From Heterostelium multicystogenum (lineage: Eukaryota > Evosea > Eumycetozoa > Acytosteliales > Acytosteliaceae), in NCBI GenBank assembly GCA_003667245.1, contig RCNN01000377.1:1-25140 (forward strand): 25,140 bases of DNA. Direction: 5' to 3'. Below, piece by piece: positions 1-10,607 of the stretch (its first letter is position 1; every line of letters starts with the position of its first letter). Position numbers and translations under genes: made by a program. The notes beneath the pieces were generated by a model. The model had not been told where the DNA came from and did no database searches. It was given only the letters and a program-made list of their open reading frames with translations.

Positions 1-1813
1 AAGATTAACACTCCACACTTGTTTTAAAACTATCTCATTTTATCTATATGTCTGTTTGTCTATCTATTATTATTTATTATCTTTTTTGTTAACTTCAAAC
101 CCCACAACCCATACTTAAATAAAATTGCAAATTAAGTGTAAAAAATAATTAATTGCTTGCTAATTCAATAATGAGTGAATGAGTAATTAATTAATTGTTG
201 TTTAAAGTAAATATGAAAATTGTCGTTTGTTGTAGTAGTAGTCGTTGCTGTCAATGCTGTTTGTTCACACCCACACCACCTATGGTCAGTCTTACCCTCA
301 CACAAGCTTGACTACTGACGAAAGTAAGCAAAACAATTACAACAACACTGAAAATAGAATGTAAACTTGTTTACAATATTATCCTTAATAAATATCTACT
401 TATGTATGACAACAGTGAATAATAACTTTTATATTTCCAGTTTCGTATGCTTTTACAACTTCTAAATATCCACTGGCTTCACCCCCACCAACCAACTTCT
501 CTGTATAACATAACAACATCTCTAATTTACTTAAAAGTGAAGTAATTACAATTCAAACTATTCTATCTCTGACCCTTTCAATTTACATTTATTTTGTTAT
601 TAATATAAAAGAAAATCTATTTTTTTTTTTCTATTTTTTCTATTTTCATTTATTTGTTGTTTTTATTTATTATTTTATAATTATTATTATTATTGTTTAT
701 ATTTTTATTTCTATTTTCATTATTCTGTAGTTTTTTATTTATTATTATTTACTGTTCATTTGTTACAGGTAAATAAATAACAACATTAAAATAATAATAC
801 AAATTAGCAATAACAAATTATAAAGTATTAATTGTTATAATTATATGTATGTATCTTTAACTTATTTATTTGTACAAATATAGATATAAACACATCATTT
901 TTATTTCTTTCGGTTTTCATTTCTTTGTTTTTAAAAGTATCTTTTGTAGATATAAAGAAGTTCTAATATCTATACCTGATGTTTTTATTCAATGCTTTTT
1001 GTACCTAAACACACCTCCAAATATCTACACACAGAAGAACAACACACCACACACTCCACTTCACCAACACTTCGACTGACCCCCACAACACAAACTATTC
1101 TATTCAAATATTGTACAATTATTCTAATTAATTAGTGATAAAACAAATAACTGACGAACCAATATTAAGTGTAATAACTCCTTTACAAACCACATCGATT
1201 CAACCCTACCACTTCACTGCTGCACCACCTACGTCTTGTCTATAGATACCATTCAAAAATCAAGAAACCTAACTTTTAAAATTCCTGTTTCTTATTGTTA
1301 TTCTTTGTTTATTTCTTAATTTATCACCATCTATCTGTTATCTATCATCACTCCACCAAAATAGCCTTCTACGCTTCTTACAAGTAAAACTAAATATTAT
1401 TTATTTTGTGTATTATTTATTTGTTTCATTCCTTGTTAACCGAACCACAAATATTTCTACTTTCACCAAATTGAACCAACATTTTGTTTTTTAAGATGAA
1501 TAGATAAATATTGGATTTCAATTAAATAAACATTCAATAACATATTACAAATTATTTAGATTCACAAAAAAACTAATATCTCTTTCTTTTTTATTTATTA
1601 TTATTATTATTTCTTTTTATTTCTTTCTACACTTATATATATTAATCGATCAGTTCAATAGTTCTTGTTTACTAAACGACACCATACCCAAGTGAAAAAA
1701 AAAGATATTTTTGATCATCAAATATCCAGTTGTTTGTTTTTTTATTTTTTAAAAAAAATATTTTGCAACGCAACTTCACCGCCTCTCTTAACAAAAAAAA
1801 AACAAAAAACAAT
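1..1813. other. AT-rich region upstream of the Myb gene
   Basis: No coding region can be supported here. The stretch is very AT-rich, with pyrimidine-biased tracts (for example 600-760 and 1590-1630) and A runs directly before the ATG at 1814, which is the usual look of dictyostelid promoter and 5' leader DNA. Short ORFs such as the one at 870-1079 are low-complexity and lack codon structure. It may hold the promoter and leader of the downstream gene; no individual site can be assigned with confidence. Confidence 0.6.
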
Positions 1814-3729
1814 ATGGATCAAGTCAATTACGCTCCTGCACTCACAACAGGAAATAACAGTGGTGAACAATTTGCACCACAAAGAAATTCAAGCAGTACC
1901 CAATCACCAACAATGAACTCAACACAACAGTCTGAAACAGCAGTCGTTACGACGACGAGCACTATTCCTCTCCACCCTCCAAACTACTCCTACTCACCTG
2001 GACGCTCACCAACAAGAGACTTGTCTAGTAGTGACCACGACACCTCAAAGCGTGACAGAAGAGAATCTGCTTCGAGCTCTAACAATGGACCTTCTGCCGT
2101 TTCGGCTACCAAGACTACAACAACCCAGTCACTCAACGGTTCTTACAGCTCCCCATCATTTTCCTCTACTCCAACACCCTCGACAATGTCACCCATGCAC
2201 ACAAGCGCCCTTTTGAACCCCGACACCAAAAGGAAGAGGACTATCGTCATAGAGCACCAGATCTCGACTCCAAAGGTATATACGATGATGATTCCAAAAA
2301 GAGAGATCGTGACTCTAGAGAACAGCAGGGTCCGAGCGTAGCGATAGAGAAAGAGAGCGTAGCGATAGAGATCGTAGCGATAGAGACAACAGAGACAGAT
2401 CCGATCGTAGTGATAGAGAAAGGGAGAGAGACCGTTGATCGTGAAGGAAGAGAACGTGACAGAGAAAGATACGATCGTGAAAGAGACAGAGAACGTGAGC
2501 GTGAAAGAGAACGTGAGAAAGAACGTGACAGACAAAGATCCAGAGATAGTGATAAAGATGACAGAAGATCCAGGGACAATGGTTCTACTAATTCTCCATC
2601 AATGGCTTCCTCACCTGCCAATAAGAAATCATCAGATATCAAGAAGGAGCTTTTATTATCTCCATTGCAAGATAAGAAAACAACAACAAAGAGTAAGTGA
2701 TTTCTCTAATTACTGTTATTATTGATCAATTTTAACACTCTATTTTTAGCAGCCACTGATCTTCCTGATGACCCAGTTACAAAACAATATAGTCAGAAAA
2801 ATTGCGGAGCTTGAGAATATAATTTTAAAGAAGAATATTTTATTACAAAAATATAGAAAAACGTAAGTCAATTGTTATTTTATTATGGATCTTCAGTTCA
2901 TTAATCATTTCTTATTGCTAAACGTAGATTTAAAAACTATTTGAAGACAAGGAATCTGTATCTGACAGCGAAAGTGATTCTAGATCCTATTCTCGTTCAC
3001 CATCTAGATCTGCATCATCCTCGCCATCGCGTTCATCGTCAGAGTCTAGATATTCCGATACAGATGGATCTGACAGAGAGCACCGTTCAAAGAAGAAGGA
3101 ATCAAGCTATATGCAAAATAGCCATTCTCAGCAACAATCCAACCAACAATATATTTTCACACATGAGAATGTAGTTGATTTGAAGAGAAAGAATGAAGAG
3201 GTTAACAAAGGAGCAACTCCCGATGTCGGACAAAAGAGAAGAAGAATGGGATCCAGAAAGAACACACTTTGGTCTGCAGAGGACGATGAAACCTTTGCCA
3301 AGGCTTTTAACAAGTACGGAAAGAGTTGGAAGACCATTCACAGTCTGCTCCCAGGTAAGACTCGTGAGCAAGTCCAGAGTCATGGTCAGTACTTGATCAG
3401 AATCGGTAAGCTCGAGGATCTCCACAAGGATGGTAGAAGAACTAGACACCAAAAGCCAACTCCAAATCATCCAGAGCTCCAATGGTGGTCACCATCATCA
3501 CCACAGCAGTCACCATCATCACCACAGCAGCCACCACTCTACACAAGGTGGAAGCAATGGTGGAGGTCACTACAGCGGAAGCAACGGCTCCAACTCAATG
3601 AAGCAACAAGAGTCCCACTCGAACTACTCCAATAGCAACTATGATGATAAGCCATACGATTCACCCTACACTCCAGAGTCTCCAAGAGACGACTATGATG
3701 AAGACAACGAAGTCAACATTGGACAATAA
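1814..3729 (+). CDS. SANT/Myb-like (SHAQKYF-related class) nuclear protein with RS/RD-rich and His-rich regions
   Basis: Probable DNA-binding transcription factor. The chosen ATG (MDQVNYAP) follows an A-rich leader. Three exons are read with introns at about 2693-2749 and 2863-2927. In order: a Ser/Thr/Pro/Asn-rich N-terminus; a highly charged Arg-Asp/Arg-Glu repeat arm (about 2330-2570); a short Lys/Leu helix (about 2805-2862); an RS-type Ser/Arg segment (about 2970-3060); then one SANT/Myb domain (about 3268-3410) with spaced Trp residues (LWSAEDDE, SWKTIHSLLPGKT) and the recognition-helix motif EQVQSHGQYL, close to the SHAQKYF signature of single-repeat Mybs. The C-terminus has two runs of five His separated by Ser-Ser, then an acidic Ser/Asp tail. 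About six one-base frameshifts are needed (near 2193, 2329, 2435, 2799, 2934 and 3451-3470), nearly all in homopolymers. Dictyostelids have several Mybs of this class; I cannot say which this is. Confidence 0.85.
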
Positions 3730-4145
3730 GCAACATCCAAACGCCAAATCAGGAGTTTTCACTGTGTGATAATATTTGAGACTAATATTTCATTATTATT
3801 ATAATATTACTATTAATAGATTATATATACAAACCATCTTCTGCACAACCATTACTTTAATATTAATTATGTACAACAATCATTCAAATCAAACCAAACT
3901 ACTACCGATTAGCACCCAAGCCTACACCTACAATAAGGAGAAGTAATTCCCAACAACCAACTATCAAAAAAACAAACAACAATAGAAAAGAAAAAGAATT
4001 ATCAATTAAATAACTAGATTTTGTCTTCCAAATGAAAACTTTAAAATAAACAAATTAAAGTGTTTAATATTATTTTAAATTTGAGTGAAGACTCCTCTAC
4101 AGATATTCATTTGATTCTATGTTTGTTATTTATTGTTACATTCAG
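3730..4145. other. Intergenic space between convergent genes
   Basis: AT-rich 3'-3' intergenic stretch between the Myb gene on + and the phosphatase gene on -. It contains several A-rich stretches that could serve as cleavage and polyadenylation signals. No ORF or RNA gene is seen. Confidence 0.6.
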
Positions 4146-4858
4146 TTAGTTCAGGTATAGACCTTTGGGTGCATTATCTGGAATTCCTACTAAATCTGTA
4201 TCAAATAACTCAATGAACTGTTTCGTTTAATAATCTAACTTTACTACCTGCAAATCTTCTATATTCCTCAAGAATCGACGTCAAATTCCAACGTTGTAGC
4301 TTTCTTAAACATCCAACAACAGTACCAGTTCTATGTCTACCAAGATTGCACATGATATGTAGTGGATAACTTTCTGGGTCCAACACTATCTTGAGTGCCG
4401 AGATAACTATATCTTCTGAAATTGGATTCCACGGATTTGTGTGTGTATCCATTCCTAAATGTATTAGTTCTATATCTTGGTCATCGCAAAAAGTTTACAC
4501 TAGATATTATCAAGATCTTGTTAGTATGAACTGAATGAACTTGACAAGTCACTTTGCAACCAGCGAGAGAAATCTCATTGTATTGATTTGGTTCAGTACA
4601 ATAGACTGAGATGATTGCAAGGCTGTAATGCAACCGCTCTGCTATCGTTGGTTGTATTTGTATCATTGTTATCATGATGGAATGAATAGTTTGGTTGCTA
4701 AATCTTACAATTGTTGAGAAGGATCATCAGGAGCTAAAAAGATAATCTTTTTAAGTTGTAGTCTCCAGAAAGGGAAAGTTTAACTCATTTGGTTGACCTG
4801 ATCTATATAAATCATCTGCAACCATACCAAAGTTTAATGGTGGTATATGATGTGCCAT
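4146..4858 (-). CDS. Oca1/Siw14-type atypical dual-specificity phosphatase (PFA-DSP family)
   Basis: The protein starts MAHHIPPLNFGMVADDLYRSG, the typical start of plant-and-fungal atypical dual-specificity phosphatases (NFGMV...YRSG). Then come FLAPDDPSQQL, IELIHLGMDTHTNPW, the active-site loop IMCNLGRHRTGTVVGCLRKL and EEYRRFAGSK. The CX5R loop (C-N-L-G-R-H-R) is intact. The residue before the catalytic Cys is Met, where Siw14 has His. One intron is inferred at 4708-4500 on the minus strand (GTAAGA...CTAG). Three one-base shifts are needed: near 4760, in the 5-A run at 4488-4492, and in TTT at 4221-4223. After the last one the C-terminus continues in a second frame (QFIELFDTDLVGIPDNAPKG) to the stop at 4146. 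From family knowledge, Siw14 hydrolyses inositol pyrophosphates; Oca1 relatives may be pseudo-enzymes or regulators, so the substrate here is uncertain. It is transcribed away from the ORF at 4945. Confidence 0.85.
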
Positions 4859-4944
4859 TAATTCTCTCTTGCTACTATTATATCATCAAAAACAATCTAA
4901 TCAATTTCATTTAATTTTTTTAATAAACAAACGACATTTCACCA
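4859..4944. promoter_or_regulatory. Short divergent intergenic gap, possible shared promoter
   Basis: Only 86 bases separate the phosphatase ATG (minus strand, 4858) from the ATG at 4945 (plus strand). The gap is almost entirely A/T and includes a TATA-like stretch near 4877-4883 and T/A runs. If both flanking genes are expressed they must share this gap; the right-hand one may be non-functional. Confidence 0.3.
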
Positions 4945-5205
4945 ATGATGATATTTTTAATTAATAATGAAAAAGTCTATGCTGGACCAAACAAATCATA
5001 GGAGGTAATTGATTTAAGAGTAAAGCATTGTGTTGTTGTTGTTCTTGTTGGTATTTCTATAAATAATAATCAAAATAGATATCATCATAATTCAGTATTA
5101 GTATTTGGGCATGAAGGGTTATATTTAAGAATTGGAATATGGTTACCAACTACTTTAATAGAATTTGCAAAGAATTGGTGGGAAGATATACACAATTCTG
5201 TTTAA
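4945..5205 (+). pseudogene. Short unrecognised reading frame with one in-frame stop
   Basis: From the ATG at 4945 (a second ATG follows at 4948) one frame runs for 86 codons to a TAA at 5203-5205, interrupted only by TAG at 4999-5001. Before the stop it reads MMIFLINNEKVYAGPNKS. After it comes a segment of protein-like composition, including HHNSVLVFGHEGLYLRIG and IEFAKNWWEDIHNSV. The frame continuity on both sides of the stop, and the Trp/Gly/His content, argue against chance. I do not recognise the family. It could be a remnant, an error at one base, or a gene that starts elsewhere. An indel would not explain it, because the frame is the same on both sides. Confidence 0.4.
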
Positions 5206-5471
5206 TAATTAAAGAAAATGTAGAAAACGAATCCACTAGATACAGATTTAATATTAATTGTAACATTTTAACTGAAACATTTTGTAAATTTTGTTAAAAA
5301 TAAAAAAACAATAAAAGTTAAAAACAAAGTAATAACTTCATAAGAATTACCTTTTATAAACTTAATATTGGTATCCTTAATCCACTACTATATAAATCAT
5401 TGGGTTTATTTCAAATCCAATTATAAATTAATACAAACAATCATTATCTAAATAAACCAATTTCTACAAGT
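5206..5471. other. AT-rich promoter region of the Cys-repeat protein gene
   Basis: Dominated by A and T runs, with a TATAAAT box listed separately and an A-rich leader before the ATG at 5472. No ORF is supported. Confidence 0.5.
5391..5397 (+). promoter_or_regulatory. TATA box (TATAAAT)
   Basis: TATAAAT lies about 75 bases before the ATG at 5472 and is followed by CATTGGGTTTATTTC. The spacing fits dictyostelid promoters, which combine a TATA box with a T-rich initiator. The other secreted-protein gene in the window has the same heptamer at nearly the same distance. Confidence 0.5.
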
Positions 5472-5880
5472 ATGACTTTTAAAAACATTTTATCTATTTT
5501 CTTAATTTCAATGGTAGTTTTCTTTTGTTATGCCAAAGTTGATGACAATGGTGGACCAACTATCAATTGTCTTTTGGGCACCAACTGCAGAGTACTGTGC
5601 CGCTCAAGGAAAAGTCTTGATTCCACAAACTAGAACCAGCTGTGCATATTGTGCTAATCCACCAGTTCAATGCTTCTGGTCACCAACTGAAGCTGACTGC
5701 GCTGCTCAAGGAAAAGTCTTGATTCCACAAACCAGAACCAGTTGTGGATTCTGTGATAGCCCACCAGTAGAATGCCTCTGGGCACCAACTGCAGAGTTCT
5801 GTGCAGCTCAAGGTAAAGTCTTAGTACCACAAACAAGAACCAGCTGTGCATATTGCAAGGATGTAGCAACAGATATTTAA
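5472..5880 (+). CDS. Small secreted protein of three 34-residue Cys repeats
   Basis: The ATG at 5472 opens a classical signal peptide: MTFKN, then the hydrophobic ILSIFLISMVVFFCYA, with probable cleavage after Ala. A short linker with DDNGG follows. The mature part is three near-identical 34-residue units, each CxWxPT...C-AAQGKVL-PQTRTSC--C, with Cys at unit positions 1, 10, 25 and 28 (CX8CX14CX2C), joined by a PPV linker, and a short tail ending ATDI. The signal peptide and the repeats are in different frames. Removing one T from TTTT at 5572-5575 joins them and completes unit 1, so I treat this as a sequence error. The protein is probably exported or cell-surface with intra-unit disulfides. 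I do not recognise the family and infer no function. An AATAAA overlaps the stop. Confidence 0.8.
5568..5862 (+). repeat. Three tandem 102-bp coding repeats
   Basis: Unit starts (the Cys codon before xW) are at about 5568, 5671 and 5773. The spacing is 103 and 102 bases; the extra base is the surplus T near 5572. The stretch encoding AAQGKVL-PQTRTSC is nearly identical at nucleotide level in all three copies, suggesting recent duplication or gene conversion between units. Confidence 0.85.
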
Positions 5881-6184
5881 ATAAATTAAAATCTTTTTGA
5901 TTTTTATCATTTGTGATGAGACAACACTTAAAGTTCTTTAAAACCAAGTTATATCGTTGTGATATGACAAGGGCTTTCCAAATAAATTTTTTTTCACATT
6001 ACATTTAGAATAAGTATTCATATGATCCTCGTTAGTTTATTAGTCTATGGTTTATATAATACATTCTTGGAAAATTGAAAAAACAAAATAAAGGATTTAA
6101 ATTAAATAAGGGATTTTGATCAAAATCAAAAAGGAAACAGAAATTACATCATTTAATCATTTTTGGTTTTAGAGCATTTGCATC
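5881..6184. other. Intergenic region before the ABC transporter
   Basis: AT-rich stretch with A/T runs (for example 5980-5996). It separates the Cys-repeat gene from the transporter ATG at 6185. No ORF, RNA gene or clear TATA box is identified. Confidence 0.5.
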
Positions 6185-9100
6185 ATGTTTAAAAAACTTA
6201 AACATACATCACACACAGATGAAGATAGTGTTGAGCTAACAGACAATCTATACACAGGTCCTACTGAGCGATTCACAAAAGTAAGACTCATCATTCATTC
6301 ATCTATAAACTAAATATTAATGCTATCCCTATTCTGATTATTATTAAACAGAATCCATTGGATGAAGCCTCAATATTTTCGGTATTCACCTTTAGATTTA
6401 TGAATCCCTTGTTGTCCGTGGGGAACTCAAAGACACTGGAGTTTTCCGATGTATATCCAATTGGGAAAGCGGACAGTTCTGATTGAATTGTGTAGCAGAT
6501 TTACAAGGCATTGGAATGTTCTCTCAAAGTCAGAAGCAGCCATAGCCACAGTAACCAAGAGAATTATTCCTTTGTTGACACATTCTATTTTTTTTGCAGT
6601 TGGTCAAGACTATCGACTTTCCTTTTATTTTAAATTTGTTGCCGATATCATTCAATTTATCTACCCATTCATTGTATATCGATTCGTTGACTTTGTAAAT
6701 GATTCTGACGCCCCAGCATATATGGCATCATTTATTCATTTGTACTACTTCTTGCCTATGTTATAACAACTTCATTGAATTACTATTATGAGTTCAGAGT
6801 AAATCGAATTGGATTCAATGTTCGAACAATTCTTATTAACGCAATTTTTGATAAATCAGTAAGTAGACCAATTATTAATAGAAATATTTTTTATTCTGTT
6901 AAGTTAACATCATTTGTAAGTTGAGTTTACCCAATTTCTCTGGAGAAGGTAAAACCAAAGGTGAAATAATCAATCTCACCAACTCTGATGTTTCTACGAT
7001 TCAAATAATATTTATATATGGTCAAGAAATACTATCTTTGCCTATTCAAATTATCGTTGCACTTGCTCTTCTTTTCAAGTTACTTGGATGGAGTGTTTTG
7101 GTTGGATTTAGCACTTTACTCATTTTTACACCTGGTGGATCAAAAGTTGCCAAACTCCAATATGATGCTTCATTCAGTGTTCATGCAAAACGTGAAAAGA
7201 GAACATCAAAAATGACAGAAACAATTAGTGTATGTAAAAATGTATTCAATGATGTCATTACTATACTAATTCAGTTCTGTTGAATAGACTATTAAGTTTA
7301 TTAAACTAAATGGATGGATCGAAATGCTACAAGAAAAGATAATGTCATTACGTAAAGATGAAGTCCAAGCCCAAAAGAAGATGAATTTTTATAACCTCTT
7401 TTCTCTATTTAATTCACTTCTTGACCCCAGATGCAGTAACTTTGGTTACTTTTTGCACCTACATATTGGCAGGAAATGAGTTAAAATTGAATGTAATAAT
7501 GTCATCATTATCACTTTTTTTTATTCTAAAGTATCCAATATCGTAAGTAATAATATTTAATAATATACCTCTTTGAATGGTTTAAAATTTACTCTTTTTA
7601 TCTTTATTTTAGAAATGTCCCACATTTGGTTTCTGGTTTGATGATGGCAAAAACATCACTTGAAAGAATCCAACAGTTTCTATTGACATCCGAGGTAGAG
7701 AAGCCATTTGAGAGTCATGACGGCGTATTACATCATGGAAAATCAAATATTCAGCCACACATTAAAGCCAATGATTTGGTTTTGGATATAAGGAATGCTA
7801 CATTCAAGTGGAGTTCAACAAATTCTCAAGAACACAAAGATGATGTTTGATATTGAAGTATCTTCAAAAGATAAGAATCCTCTCATTACTTCGGAATCAC
7901 TAGCAGATCTTAAAAAGAATGAGTTCAAGCTTCATAATATTAATTTGAAACTTGAAAAAAATTCTTTGTCTGTTGTTATTGGACAAGTTGGAAGTGGAAA
8001 AAGTAGCCTGATTTCTGCTATTCTTGGTGATATGAAGATGAAAGAAGGTGGATTGCTTTCAGTGGATTCCAAAATTAGCTATGTATGTCAGACATCCTGG
8101 ATATTGAATGCCACTCTAAGAGAAAATATATTGTTTGGAAAGGAAATGGATGAAAGAAAGTACCAAGAAATACTCTGGAGCTGTGCTTTATTACCAGATT
8201 TAGAATTGTTTCCTGCTGGTGACCAAACTGAAATTGGTGAGAAGGGAATTAATTTATCTGGTGGACAGAAAATGAGAGTTGCTATTGCAAGATCCATTTA
8301 TCACGAATCAAATCTATATTTATTTGACGATCCACTTGCAGCACTTGACTATGATGTTGCAGTTTCATATTTTTAATAATGCCATTATACCTTTGTCAAA
8401 AAGATCAGCAGTTCTATTGGTGACCCATCAAATGTTCCCACTTGAAAAATCCGATCGAATAATTTCCATGGCGAAGGGAAGGATTGAGAGTATTCTAAAA
8501 GTTTGAAGATTTACCCAAGAATTCGCTCGAAATCTATCAAATGAAGGAGTACTTGGTTAATGATGCTTCAAAGGATGAAAAGCTGGAAAAAAAAGAAAAA
8601 CAATGCTGAACCCAAGAAATCCAATATTGTCGAAGAGGAGGATAGAAATTATGGAATGGTATCATTAAGAGAGTATGCAGATTATCTAAAATACATGGGT
8701 CCAGTTTATTTGATAGTATCTTTTACCGTTCCATTTGTGCCACCATTGCTTTCAATTCTTTCCAACTTTTGGCTCACTCGGTGGACAAGCAACTGGGGTG
8801 CAGACGAAAAATCGTTTGGCTTCTATCTTGGCATTATATTTTTATTATCAATCTCCACCTCTATTAGTATTTTCTTTCAGGTTCTATTTAATATTTTTGG
8901 AGGATTAAGAGCGTCATCCAAGCTTCACAGGCTTGCATTGAACAGTGTGTTACATGCACCAATCCAATTCTTTGAAAGCAATCCCACTGGAAGAGTTATT
9001 AATAGATTCAGTGCTGATATTGCAAAGTTGGACTATGCATTACCAATACAGTTTGGTGAAGTTAGAAAACGCAATGGCACATTCAATTGTCCTAGTTGTT

Positions 9101-10309
9101 TTGTTTGCAATAGCTGCACCCTTCATCCTTATCATTATTATTCCAATGTTCGTCACATTCTATTATATCAAAAACTATTTCCTCAACAATATGAGAGAGC
9201 TACAACGGTTGGACCAACTTTCTCAATCACCAATGATTTCTCACCTTACAGAATCTCTTGCAGGTATTTCTACTATCAAAGCTTTCCAAAATATAGGCCG
9301 ATTCCAACGAAAGTTCAGAAAGCTAGTCGATATCAACACATCTATTGCCTTCTCACAATTTAATGCTTCACAGTGGGCATTTTTGAGAATTGGTATGGTT
9401 TGCTCTCTCTTTGTATTAGGAACTGGGTTATCTGCAACCTTTATGAAGAAACATTTTTCTGCTGCAGTAGTAGTTTTAGCCCTGACATACACAGTAACAT
9501 TGTCACAGAGGTTGACTTCATTCTTTAGATTCTACACACATGTTGAGACCCATATGAACAGTGTGCAGAGGGTCCGTCACTATTCTGAAAAACTTCCACA
9601 AGAACCAACTCCAACTTCTTGCAATATCCCTCATAATTGGCCGTCTCACGGAAGAATAGAGTTCATCAACTACTCCATGAAATATAGAGAAGACCTTGAA
9701 AATACGCTGGACAACATCAATCTTTTGGTGGATGGTGGCTCCAAGATTGGCATAGTTGGACGAACCGGTTCAGGAAAAAGCTCTCTGATACTAGGGCTCT
9801 TCCGTTTACTTGAGCCATCTGCTGGACAAATTTTGATTGATGGACAAGACATTTCAGAGATTGGCCTTACTGAGTTGCGATCCAAGCTGACCATTATTCC
9901 TCAAGACCCAATAATGTTTAATGGCACTCTCAGATACAACCTTGATCCTCTCGACCAATTTACAGACGATGTGATATGGGCGATATTAGAGAAGATCAAG
10001 ATGAATGAGGTCGTAACTTCGCTGGACATCCAGGTCTCTGAAGAAGGATCAAACTTTTCTGTTGGTCAAAGGCAGCTATTCTGTTTAGCCAGAGCACTTT
10101 TGAAGAACTCCAAGATCATTGCACTTGACGAGGCGACTGCTTCAGTGGACCAAGCTTCAGACGCATTGATCCAAAAGATAATCAAAGAGCAATTTTCCAA
10201 CTCCACAGTGATCACTATTGCACACCGTCTCAACACAGTGGCCGACTACGACTTGCTCGTTGAGATATCGAGTGGCAAAATCAAAAGAACAGGGAAACCT
10301 CGGAAATAA
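6185..10309 (+). CDS. ABC transporter, subfamily C (MRP-like), full-size TMD-NBD-TMD-NBD
   Basis: ATP-driven membrane exporter; MRP-type proteins usually move organic anions and conjugates, but the substrate here is unknown. Introns are inferred at 6281-6351, 6859-6920, 7230-7287 and 7543-7612. After a short N-terminus and NPLDEASIFSVFTFRFMNPLL comes TMD1 (about 6550-7650). NBD1 has Walker A GQVGSGKSS, signature NLSGGQ, Walker B LYLFDDPLAALD and an H-loop LVTHQ. TMD2 (about 8690-9560) follows. NBD2 has Walker A GRTGSGKSS, signature FSVGQ, Walker B IIALDEATASVD and AHRL. In NBD1 the catalytic Glu position is Asp while NBD2 has Glu, the usual ABCC asymmetry. There is no TMD0, so this is the short ABCC form. 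About eight one-base frameshifts, all at homopolymers (near 6483, 6724, 7435, 7846, 8370, 8502, 8596, 9062), split the frame although motifs are intact on both sides. A polyadenylation-type AATAAA is at 10347-10352. Confidence 0.93.
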
Positions 10310-10607
10310 TTGAAGAAATAGAGACCTTCTAAAATAAGATTCCAAAAATAAAATTGTGGTCCAACCATGGTTGGGGAAACACCATCAAATTTGGAGATTT
10401 AAAATCATTTTTGTTGTTTTATTGTTGGTTTTTTTATTTTTTTTTTTGACATGTTATTAACTTCATTTTATTTAATAAGGATATTTTTTATTATTCACAG
10501 AATATTATATAATATTTTAACTGGTTAGTGTCTTAAAATAACACAGTCAAACAGGCACAGCAACCCTTTCTTTGTGTGCTTACATTTATTAGTATAGTTA
10601 GATAGAG
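10310..10607. other. Intergenic region between the ABC transporter and PPP4R2
   Basis: Contains the AATAAA at 10347-10352 and a long T run (about 10431-10447), then AT-rich DNA leading to the PPP4R2 ATG. No other feature is seen. Confidence 0.5.

Noticed and set aside
870..1079. ORF of 69 codons upstream of the Myb gene
   Set aside because: Low-complexity Phe/Ile/Tyr/His translation of AT-rich DNA, with no start context and no family features.
2143..2642. Minus-strand Ser/Arg/Leu-rich ORFs opposite the Myb gene
   Set aside because: They are shadows of the Arg-Asp/Arg-Glu coding repeat on the plus strand, which reads as Ser-Leu-Ser-Arg in reverse.
3487..3535. CACCATCATCACCACAGCAGT repeat as a non-coding tandem repeat
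   Set aside because: It lies in frame within the Myb gene and encodes the two His-run/Ser-Ser units, so it is a coding repeat.
7275..7287. In-frame TAG at the start of ABC transporter exon 4
   Set aside because: It appears only if the acceptor at 7274 is used. Using the next acceptor (GAATAG, ending 7287) removes the stop and gives TIKFIKLNGW directly after ETIS, as expected.
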